The notes beneath the pieces were generated by a model. The model had not been told where the DNA came from, made no database searches, and was given only the letters and a program-made list of their open reading frames with translations. From CAYTBN01 sp964542165 (GTDB taxonomy: Bacteria > Myxococcota_A > UBA796 > UBA9615 > CAYRNR01), in assembly GCA_964542165.1 (NCBI GenBank), contig CAZITQ010000007.1, positions 1-64,000 on the forward strand: 64,000 nt of DNA, read 5' to 3'. Shown piece by piece: positions 28,862 through 36,032 of this stretch (the first letter of the stretch is position 1; the number at the start of each line of letters is the position of its first letter). A program made the translations under genes and the position numbers.

Positions 28862-29854
28862 ATGCTCGAAGAGATCACCCTGAGCTGTGACGAGCTGCTG
28901 GCCGACGCCGAGCGCGCGCTCGCGGGCGCGGACAGCGAGGCCGAGGTCCACCAGCGCAAGGCCCCGTTCGTGGGGCGCAACGGTGCGCTACCCAAGCTGT
29001 TCGCCCGGCTGCGCGATCTGCCCAAGGATCAGCGCGGAGCGGTGGGCCAGCACATCAACGGCGTGCGAACCCGCATCGACGAGATGGTCAAGCAGCGCCT
29101 GGCGGCCCTGTCGGCCGCGGCGCTGGCCGGCGACGCCATCGACGTCACCCTGCCGGGCCGCCGCGAGTTCGTGGGCCACCTGCACGTGCTGACCCGGACC
29201 TGGCTGGAGATGGCCGAGATCTTCACGGGCATGGGATTCAGCGTGGTCCAGGGTCCCGAAGTGGAGGACCAGTTCCACAACTTCGAGGCGCTGAACATCC
29301 CCCGGGACCACCCCGCGCGGGCGATGCAGGACACCTTCTATCTCGCCGGAGGCTCCGTGCTGCGGACCCACACCAGCCCGGTGCAGGTGCGGGTCATGGA
29401 GCGGCAGCCTCCGCCGGTGCGCGTGGTCTGCCCCGGGGTGGTCTACCGCCGGGACGAGGTGGACGCCACCCACAGCCCCGTCTTCTCGCAGGTGGAGGGC
29501 CTGTGGGTCGACGACAGGGCCACCTTCGCCGATCTGAAGGGGGTGCTCGTGCAGTTCGTGCGGTCGTTCTTCGGGCCCAAGACCCCCTTCCGCTTCCGGG
29601 CGAGCTATTTCCCGTTCACCGAGCCGTCGGCGGAGATGGACATCCGCTGGGGTGACGACTGGCTGGAGATTCTCGGGTCGGGCATGGTCCACCCCAACGT
29701 CTTCGCCCAGGTGCGCAACGACGCCTACCAGCCGGACGAGGTGCAGGGCTTCGCCTTCGGCATGGGGATCGAACGGCTGGCGATGCTCAAGTACGGCATC
29801 CGCGACATGCGGGTGCTGTTCGACTGTGACCCCCGTTTCCTGGAGCAGTTCTGA
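28862..29854 (+). CDS. pheS: Phenylalanine--tRNA ligase alpha subunit
   Basis: A 330-residue class II synthetase subunit. An N-terminal coiled-coil segment (about 1-85) binds tRNA. The core has GFSVVQGPEVEDQFHNFEALN (motif 1 area), RTHTSPVQVRVME and VYRRDEVDATHSPVFSQVEG (motif 2), and GFAFGMGIERLAMLKYGI (motif 3). AGGAAG precedes the ATG. Its TGA overlaps the pheT ATG by one base (TGATG). Confidence 0.97.
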   Translation: MLEEITLSCDELLADAERALAGADSEAEVHQRKAPFVGRNGALPKLFARLRDLPKDQRGAVGQHINGVRTRIDEMVKQRLAALSAAALAGDAIDVTLPGRREFVGHLHVLTRTWLEMAEIFTGMGFSVVQGPEVEDQFHNFEALNIPRDHPARAMQDTFYLAGGSVLRTHTSPVQVRVMERQPPPVRVVCPGVVYRRDEVDATHSPVFSQVEGLWVDDRATFADLKGVLVQFVRSFFGPKTPFRFRASYFPFTEPSAEMDIRWGDDWLEILGSGMVHPNVFAQVRNDAYQPDEVQGFAFGMGIERLAMLKYGIRDMRVLFDCDPRFLEQF

Positions 29855-32283
29855 TGCGCGTGCCGTGGAGCTGGTTGAAGGAGCTGGTCGAGATCGACCG
29901 GGGACCGGAAGAGATCGCCCACCTGCTGTCCATCGCAGGGGTCGAGGTCGACGAGATCGAGACCTCGGGACCCCAGTTCAGCAAGGTGGTCACGGCCCGC
30001 CTGCTCGACGTCCAGCCGCACCCCAACGCCGGCAAGCTCTCGGTGTGCCGGGTTTTCGACGGCGAGTCCGAGAAGCAGGTGGTCTGCGGCGCGACCAACA
30101 TGAAGGCCGGTGACGGGGTCGCCCTGGCCCAGCACAAGGCGCGCCTGCCGGGGGGCCGGGTCGTCAAGCGGGGAAAGCTCCGCGGCGAGGTGAGCGACGG
30201 GATGCTCTGCAGCGAGATCGAGCTGCAGATCGGTGACGAGGCCGACGGGATCCTGGTCTACCCCGGCGATCTGGAGCCCGGCCAGCCGCTGGACACCTAC
30301 CTGGGACTGGACGACTGTGTCCTGGTGCTCGATCTCACCCCCGACCGGGCCGATTGTTTCGGCATGGTCGGCGTGGCGCGGGAGGTCGCGGCGTTGACCG
30401 GCTGTGCCCTCAAGGGTCCCGCCATCGCCGGACCCTGGTGGGACGGCTCTGCGGCCGGCGACGCCCTGGCCGTGGCCGGCGAGGGCGACCACAGGGTCGA
30501 GATCCGGATCGACGATCCGGTCGGTTGTCCACGCTACACGGGCATCGCGATCCGCGGCGTGAAGGTCGGGCCCTCGCCCGCCTGGCTCGCCAGCCGCCTC
30601 GAGGCGGTGGGTGCGGGCACCCACAACAACGTGGTGGACGCCACCAACTACATGTGCCGGCTGCTGGGTCAGCCGTTCCACGCCTTCGACCTGCGCTTCG
30701 TGCGGGGACGACAGATCATCGTGCGCCGCGCCACCGAGGGGGAGGCCTTCACCGCCCTGGACGGGGTGGAGCATCGCCTCTGCGGCGACGACGTGGCCAT
30801 CTGCGACGCCGAGGGCCCCGTGGCGCTGGGGGGGATCATCGGCGGCGAGAACTCGATGGTCGTCGACGACACGGTCGACCTGCTGCTGGAGGGGGCCTAC
30901 TTCGCTCCCCATGTGGTCCGGCGCACCACCGGCCGGTTGATCGTCAAGACCGAGTCCAGCGACCGCTTCGCCCGGGGCGTCGATCCCCACAACACCCTGG
31001 CGGCGAACCGGGAGCTCGCGGCCCTGATCACCCGCCTGGCCGGTGGCGAGATCGTCGGACCGGAGGCGGATGCCCGACCGGTGGGCTACACCCCCCGGGT
31101 CACCGGTCTGCGCCCCGCTCGACTCGAGGGGCTGCTCGGGGCCGACATCCCGCTGGACACCGCAGTGGAGCTGCTGGAGCGCGAGGGCATGCGCGTGGCG
31201 CGGGCCGACGGGGAGCTCGCGGTCACGTCGCCCCCCTGGCGTTTCGACATCGAGCGGGAGGTGGACCTGATCGAGGAGGTGGGCCGCCTCCACGGCTACG
31301 ACGCCATCCCGATCACGCTGCCCGTGGGAGACCACGCGGCGGTGACCCGTTCCGACACCCTCGAGCAGGAGGCCCGGCGGTTCCTGGTCGGCCTCGGGTA
31401 CGACGAGCTCTCGCTGCTCAGCTTCTGCGCCGAGGACGACCTGCTCCGGCTCGGCTGGACCGAGGACGACATCGCGAACCTGGTGCGGCTGGACAACCCC
31501 CTGGGAGCCGACTCCGCGCTGATGCAGCCCTCCCTGGTGCCCAACATGCTCCGCCACGCAGGGGCGGCCGCACGGCGCACCGCGGACCTGCGCACCTTCC
31601 AGCTGCGGCGCACCTTCCGCGCGGGCTCGGGCGAGACGGGGGCCGCCGAGACCGTCTCCCTGACTGCGCTGTGCATGGGGCAGAGGGGACCGGCCGGCTG
31701 GAACCAGTCCGGCGGTGAGGTGGACTTCTACGACCTCAAGGGAGTCCTCGAGGCCTTCTTCGAGCGCTTCCGGATCGGGGGGATGCGCTTCGTCCCCGGC
31801 GGTGACCTCCCGTCCTTCCTCGACGGCGCCCAGGCCGCGCAGCTGGTGCGGGGCAGGGACGTGATGGGTTTCGCCGGCAGGCTCTCGCCGGCGGTGATCG
31901 CCCACCACGACCTGGGGCGGCCGGCGTACGTCTTCGAGCTCGCCTTCGACCGGCTGGTGCGCAAGGCGCCGAAGCTGCGGTTCGATCCGCCGTCCGAGTA
32001 CCCCGCCTCCCAGCGGGACGTGGCGCTGCTGGTGGATCGGGGCCTGCTCGCCGACGATCTGATCGCGGAGGTGCGCAAGGCCAAGCCCGCCCACCTGGTG
32101 CACGCCGAGGTGTTCGACGTCTACGAGGGAGACGAGCTCCCCGCGGGGAAGCGCTCGGTGGCCATCCGGATGGTGTTCCAGTCCACGAAGGGCACCCTGG
32201 AGGGCAAGGCGGTCGACGGTGCGTTCGGGCGCGTCGTGGAGCGGTTCCGCGGGCTGGCGGGGGCCACGGTCCGCGAGGGCTGA
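29854..32283 (+). CDS. pheT: Phenylalanine--tRNA ligase beta subunit
   Basis: A full-length 809-residue subunit. It has an N-terminal EMAP-like tRNA-binding domain (VVTARLLDVQPHPNAGKLSVC), the B3/4 editing domain (WLASRLEAVGAGTHNNVVDATNY), B5 (RITGLRP-type segment near 405-480), the catalytic-like core (DNPLGADSALMQPSLVPNML) and the C-terminal ferredoxin-fold anticodon-binding domain (FDPPSEYPASQRDVALLVD). Translationally coupled to pheS. Confidence 0.97.
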   Translation: MRVPWSWLKELVEIDRGPEEIAHLLSIAGVEVDEIETSGPQFSKVVTARLLDVQPHPNAGKLSVCRVFDGESEKQVVCGATNMKAGDGVALAQHKARLPGGRVVKRGKLRGEVSDGMLCSEIELQIGDEADGILVYPGDLEPGQPLDTYLGLDDCVLVLDLTPDRADCFGMVGVAREVAALTGCALKGPAIAGPWWDGSAAGDALAVAGEGDHRVEIRIDDPVGCPRYTGIAIRGVKVGPSPAWLASRLEAVGAGTHNNVVDATNYMCRLLGQPFHAFDLRFVRGRQIIVRRATEGEAFTALDGVEHRLCGDDVAICDAEGPVALGGIIGGENSMVVDDTVDLLLEGAYFAPHVVRRTTGRLIVKTESSDRFARGVDPHNTLAANRELAALITRLAGGEIVGPEADARPVGYTPRVTGLRPARLEGLLGADIPLDTAVELLEREGMRVARADGELAVTSPPWRFDIEREVDLIEEVGRLHGYDAIPITLPVGDHAAVTRSDTLEQEARRFLVGLGYDELSLLSFCAEDDLLRLGWTEDDIANLVRLDNPLGADSALMQPSLVPNMLRHAGAAARRTADLRTFQLRRTFRAGSGETGAAETVSLTALCMGQRGPAGWNQSGGEVDFYDLKGVLEAFFERFRIGGMRFVPGGDLPSFLDGAQAAQLVRGRDVMGFAGRLSPAVIAHHDLGRPAYVFELAFDRLVRKAPKLRFDPPSEYPASQRDVALLVDRGLLADDLIAEVRKAKPAHLVHAEVFDVYEGDELPAGKRSVAIRMVFQSTKGTLEGKAVDGAFGRVVERFRGLAGATVREG

Positions 32284-32339
32284 GCGCGGCGCCCCGACGG
32301 CACGCTGGATCGAAAAAACCTAACGATAACGAAATGTTC

Positions 32340-32368
32340 TTGACATTCTTGCCCCGGATTTCTTAAAC
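32340..32368 (+). promoter_or_regulatory. Promoter-like sequence for inserted lipoprotein gene
   Basis: TTGACA (32340-32345), 17-bp spacer, TTAAAC (32363-32368) in an unusually A/T-rich stretch (about 32310-32370). The ATG follows only 3 nt later and there is no ribosome-binding site, so the mRNA would be leaderless or start at the in-frame GTG at 32378. Confidence 0.55.
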
Positions 32369-32371
32369 CAG

Positions 32372-32932
32372 ATGTTCGTGAAACCCACCAGTGACCATGC
32401 TCTCCCCGCCGCCCTGGCGGTTCTCTCGATCGCCCTGCTGGTGTTCTCAGCCTGCAAGGAGGAGGAGCTCACCTACCTGGAGCTGAACGAGTCCGACGAC
32501 TGTCTGCTCGTGGACGTGCTCGAGGAAGGCGAGGTCGTGGACGACGACGACGACGACTCCGCAGACGACGATGACTCCGCCGAGGCGGACGACAACGAGG
32601 TCTGGACCGATCTGACCTGCTGCGGTGGCGACACGGTGATCGGCCAGGCGGTGGTCAAGCCGGCCGCGGCGGCGGTGGGCACCAACCGGTACGCCGCGGT
32701 GCAGATCGACGAACAGGCCTTCGAGGACACCGGCACCGCCCTGAGCGCCGTGGTCCGGGTCACGGTCGGGTTCGACTCCCAGGGGGTCGGAGACGACGAG
32801 GTCGAGCTGGAGCAGAACGGGCTCGAGCAGACGCTGTGGGACAACTGGCTCGGAAACGGCGAGCTGGGCGGTGTCCCCCGGCAGGACCAGCTGTGCTTCC
32901 ATCTGTGGGGAGAGGACGCGTCCGAGGAGTGA
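32372..32932 (+). CDS. Small Asp-rich lipoprotein between pheT and ihfA
   Basis: A 186-residue protein with a signal peptide and lipobox VFSAC (Cys28). A Glu/Asp-rich region follows, with two Asp runs between residues 58 and 75. The rest is a compact domain with paired Cys (LTCCGG) and a beta-rich end. Unknown function. It interrupts the usual pheT-ihfA adjacency and has its own promoter-like sequence, which points to insertion of a lipoprotein gene into a conserved operon. Confidence 0.75.
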   Translation: MFVKPTSDHALPAALAVLSIALLVFSACKEEELTYLELNESDDCLLVDVLEEGEVVDDDDDDSADDDDSAEADDNEVWTDLTCCGGDTVIGQAVVKPAAAAVGTNRYAAVQIDEQAFEDTGTALSAVVRVTVGFDSQGVGDDEVELEQNGLEQTLWDNWLGNGELGGVPRQDQLCFHLWGEDASEE

Positions 32933-32985
32933 CCCGCAGAGGGGAACCGTCCCGCGCGAGGGGGCATCGGACGGACGAGGACGAC

Positions 32986-33267
32986 ATGACCAAAGCGGAC
33001 ATCATCGAGAACATCTACGAGCGGGTCGGGTTCTCCAAGAAGGAGGCCGCCGAGCTGGTGGAGATCGTCTTCGAGACCATCAAGGAGACCCTCGAGGACG
33101 GCGAGAAGATCAAGATCAGCGGATTCGGCAACTTCGTCGTTCGTCCCAAGCGCTCCCGAGTCGGCCGGAATCCCCAGACGGGCCGTGTGATCATGATCAG
33201 CGAACGCAAGGTGCTGACGTTCAAGCCCTCTCAGGTTCTCAAGGACGCACTCAACAACAGCCTGTGA
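32986..33267 (+). CDS. ihfA: Integration host factor alpha subunit
   Basis: A 93-residue HU/IHF-family protein starting MTKADIIENIYERVGFSKKE, with the DNA-bending arm region ISGFGNFVVRPKRSRVGRNP and VLTFKPSQVLKDAL. Position after pheT and the sequence favour IHF-alpha over HU. GACGAGGACG precedes the ATG; a longer upstream opening is not coding. Confidence 0.93.
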   Translation: MTKADIIENIYERVGFSKKEAAELVEIVFETIKETLEDGEKIKISGFGNFVVRPKRSRVGRNPQTGRVIMISERKVLTFKPSQVLKDALNNSL

Positions 33268-33280
33268 CGCGGGGGACGCG

Positions 33281-33694
33281 TTGCCCGATCCCGACTCCCT
33301 GACCCTTCCGGCGATTCCTGCCAAGACCTACTTCAAGATCGGTGAGGTGGCGCGCCTGACCCAGCTCGAACCGCACGTGCTGCGGTACTGGGAGTCCGAG
33401 TTCCGCCAGCTCCGCCCCGAGAAGTCGCGCAGCGGTCAGCGACTGTACCGGCGGGAACACATCGAGCGGATTCTCGAGGTCAAGGACCTGCTGTACCGCC
33501 AGAAGTTCACCATCGCCGGCGCCCGCCGCCGCCTCCTCCGCCGCGGTGACCGCAGCGCCGTGGACCAGGAGCTGGACGAGATGAAGGTGGCGCACGCCGA
33601 GGAACTCAAGGACCGCGAGCGTCAGCAGCGCGAGGCCCTGGAGTCCATCCGCCGCGAGCTGCTGGAGATCCGCAAACGGATCAACCTGGGGTAG
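33281..33694 (+). CDS. MerR-family transcriptional regulator
   Basis: A 137-residue regulator. The winged helix is YFKIGEVARLTQLEPHVLRYWESEF with the recognition wing SRSGQRLYRREHIERI, followed by a long coiled-coil dimerisation helix (about 85-135). No effector domain or metal-binding Cys, as in the MerR proteins that follow ihfA in deltaproteobacterial genomes. The start is a TTG after GGGGGA, since no in-frame ATG or GTG fits. Target unknown. Confidence 0.9.
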   Translation: MPDPDSLTLPAIPAKTYFKIGEVARLTQLEPHVLRYWESEFRQLRPEKSRSGQRLYRREHIERILEVKDLLYRQKFTIAGARRRLLRRGDRSAVDQELDEMKVAHAEELKDRERQQREALESIRRELLEIRKRINLG

Positions 33695-33728
33695 GGGAGC
33701 TCATCCGGCCCGGGTCCGACCCTCCGGT

Positions 33729-34241
33729 TCAGGGCGCGGCGCCCGCGGTGATCCAGTCCTCGATCAGACCCAGTTCCCCGGCCGTCAACGAACCCCCGAT
33801 GGGCATCTGTTGACCGGTCCCGCCGGCGTTCTGCTGGGTTCCCTCCAGCTTGTGGAAGAGGTAGCTGTTGAGGAGTTCGCCCGCCGTCACGCGGGACATC
33901 GACGGCAGCTGGAAGGCCGCCACGTCCACCAGTTCGTCGTAGCTGTTGCCCTCCCGCAGGTCCAGGTTGGCCGAGGCGGCCATCCCGTGACAGTTGGACG
34001 CGGCGCAGTGCTGGTCGAAGACCGAGGCCTGGACCTCGGCGAATCCCGCGGCCGTCGTCGTGTCGTCGTCTCCGGTGGCGTCGTCGTCCGCGGTGTCGTC
34101 GTCTCCGGTGGCGTCGTCGTCCGCGGTGTCGTCGTCTCCGGTGGCGTCGTCGTCGGCCACGTCGTCGTCGTCCGCGGGGCAACCCCCCAGGGCCACGAGG
34201 CCGAGGGTCAACAGCGTCAGGAACAGGGTGCGGGTCAGCAT
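33729..34241 (-). CDS. Asp-rich lipoprotein with cytochrome-c-like heme motif
   Basis: A 170-residue lipoprotein (ALGGC, Cys21). The tether repeats an 11-residue unit (DDDTADDDATG) about three times and is mirrored in a 33-bp DNA repeat. The C-terminal domain has HCAASNCHG, a CX4CH variant of the c-type heme site, with MPIGGSLTAGELGLIEDWI supplying a possible distal Met. It may be an electron-transfer protein or a cytochrome relative without heme. GGAGGACGA lies before the ATG. Confidence 0.8.
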   Translation of the reverse strand: MLTRTLFLTLLTLGLVALGGCPADDDDVADDDATGDDDTADDDATGDDDTADDDATGDDDTTTAAGFAEVQASVFDQHCAASNCHGMAASANLDLREGNSYDELVDVAAFQLPSMSRVTAGELLNSYLFHKLEGTQQNAGGTGQQMPIGGSLTAGELGLIEDWITAGAAP

Positions 34242-34314
34242 TCTCGTCGTCCTCCAGGTGGTGTCCAACGAGCGACATTGTATCGGGCTTCGCCGGGGGT
34301 GCTATCGTTTTGCG

Positions 34315-35001
34315 ATGTCCGACGCCCACTCGCCGCTGTACATCGTCGATGGTTACAACCTGGGCCTGGGATCTCCGGCGTTCTGCATGGCCCGCGACCA
34401 CGAGGGGCTGCGCGGCCTGCGGGATCGGGTGTTCGAGGCGGTGGCTCGGGACTGCGAGCGCAGGGGCGAACGCGCCGTCGTGGTGTGGGACGGCAGCGCG
34501 CGTGTGGCGCATGGCGCTAGGAGCGACCCGCGGGGGGCCGAGGAGTCCTTCAGCCGGGCGCCCGAGAAGGCCGACGAGCGGGTCATCGCCCTGGCCCTGG
34601 AGAGCCGTGAACGGGGCCAGCACCCCGTGGTGGTCAGCGACGACCGCGTCCACGTCCAGGCCGACGCGGATCGGCAAGGGATCCCCTGGATCGGCTGCCC
34701 CGAGTACGAGCATCGCCTCTTCGAACCCCTGTTCGAGGATCCCCACGCCGGGGGGGAGGGACGGCACGCCCGACACGCGGTGGCTCGGCTGGTCGCCGCG
34801 GGACGGATGGACGACCCCGGTGGGCGGGGCGACGCGCTGGTCGAAGAGCTCGCGGCGGCGCTGGCCTACGCAGGGGTCGGCGGCTCCAGCAAACCCCACA
34901 AGCGCGCCAAGGCGCTTGTGCGCTGGCTCCGGGAGTACGGGGTCGAGGTGAGGGGGGAGCCCCACGAGCTCCGAGCCCTGCTCGCGCCGCTGTTCGAGTG
35001 A
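34315..35001 (+). CDS. NYN/PIN-like domain protein (YacP-type)
   Basis: A 228-residue protein beginning with YIVDGYNLG, the strand and first acidic residue of NYN (YacP/Rae1-type) ribonucleases. It continues with AVVVWDGSA, EKADERVIALALE and VVVSDDRVHVQAD, which carry the remaining conserved acidic residues. A second helical region follows to the C-terminus. It probably cleaves RNA. TATCGT lies 6 nt before the ATG, suggesting a short or absent leader. Divergent from the heme-motif lipoprotein gene. Confidence 0.78.
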   Translation: MSDAHSPLYIVDGYNLGLGSPAFCMARDHEGLRGLRDRVFEAVARDCERRGERAVVVWDGSARVAHGARSDPRGAEESFSRAPEKADERVIALALESRERGQHPVVVSDDRVHVQADADRQGIPWIGCPEYEHRLFEPLFEDPHAGGEGRHARHAVARLVAAGRMDDPGGRGDALVEELAAALAYAGVGGSSKPHKRAKALVRWLREYGVEVRGEPHELRALLAPLFE

Positions 35002-35159
35002 GGGCGCGCGCCCCGGTAACCCGGCGGTAGTGGCCAGCGGGTCCGGAGATTCGCATAGTGGATCCTGGAGGTCGGGACCCGCGCGTCATGGACAGTGGTA
35101 GTATCACGCCAACCTGGCGCCGGCACGCCCGTCGCGACACCGGCCCGCAGGAGGAGTAC

Positions 35160-35870
35160 ATGAAGAGCTGGACGCACGGAATCGCGGCTGGAGTCGCCCT
35201 GCTGGCGGGGCTGTCCCTGGCCGGATGCGAGGGCGAGCGGCGGATCATCGACAGCTTCGGAGATTCGCTGCCGGCCGACGGGCTGGACAAGCTCGACGTC
35301 AGCGTGGAGACCGGCAACCTGACCATCGCCGGCGATCCGGACGCCACCGCCGTCGACGTGCAGGTGGACATCGCCTCCACGCGGACGTCGGACAAGAAGG
35401 ACTCGGACGCCACCCACGCCGTTCACCTCGAGCTGCGCGAGAGCACGGGCGGCGCCGCGCTGCTCACGGTGTGGTTCGATCCGGACTACGACCGCTACTA
35501 CGCCGACACCACCGTGACCCTGCCGCTGGACATGGCCATCAACGGCATCGTCGAGGACGGCGACGTGGTGATCGACGGGGCCGGGGCCACGATCCTGGAC
35601 CTGGGCCCGGGCGAGGCGGACCTGTCCGATCTGATGGGGAGCGTGGAGATCGTGGACACCGCCGGTGATCTCACCCTCGTGGGCGTCTCCGGCGACGTGG
35701 TGATCGACGACGGCGCGGGCGACATCCGGGTGCAGGAGGTCGACGGCGATCTGGAGATCGACGACGGCGCCGGCGACATCGAGGTGGCCAAGGTCAGCGG
35801 CGACGTGGTCATCCGCGACAGCAAGGGCGAGATCACCGCGACGGACGTCGGTTCGTTGACCATCGAGTAG
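35160..35870 (+). CDS. Lipoprotein with DUF4097-like beta-repeat domain
   Basis: A 236-residue lipoprotein (SLAGC, Cys23). The mature part has repeated short strands typical of adhesin-like DUF4097/DUF2807 proteins: VSVETGNLTIAGDP, then near-identical units VVIDDGAGDIRV and LEIDDGAGDIEV, and VVIRDSKGEI. This predicts a right-handed beta-solenoid. GGAGGAG immediately precedes the ATG. Role unknown, likely structural at the envelope. Confidence 0.82.
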   Translation: MKSWTHGIAAGVALLAGLSLAGCEGERRIIDSFGDSLPADGLDKLDVSVETGNLTIAGDPDATAVDVQVDIASTRTSDKKDSDATHAVHLELRESTGGAALLTVWFDPDYDRYYADTTVTLPLDMAINGIVEDGDVVIDGAGATILDLGPGEADLSDLMGSVEIVDTAGDLTLVGVSGDVVIDDGAGDIRVQEVDGDLEIDDGAGDIEVAKVSGDVVIRDSKGEITATDVGSLTIE

Positions 35871-36032
35871 TCCCGGCGGCGCCTGCCGCGCGCCCGCCCT
35901 CGCGCGCCCCTCGCGCGACAACAGCCCACCTCCGGGCTTGCGTTTGCTGCGCAACTCCTGTTTGACTGCGTCTCCGAACGCCGCAGAGCCACCGGTCCGA
36001 CCGGGCTGTGCGACCACCCGGGGAATGCCGTC

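Noticed and set aside
29725..32103. Long antisense frame opposite pheT
   Set aside because: pheT in the other frame has complete domains; the antisense product is His/Gln/Val/Gly-rich with no family pattern.
34070..34165. Regular GTCGTC-type repeats that look like a short array
   Set aside because: They encode the Asp-rich tether of the lipoprotein at 33729-34241; there are no unique spacers, so this is not a CRISPR.
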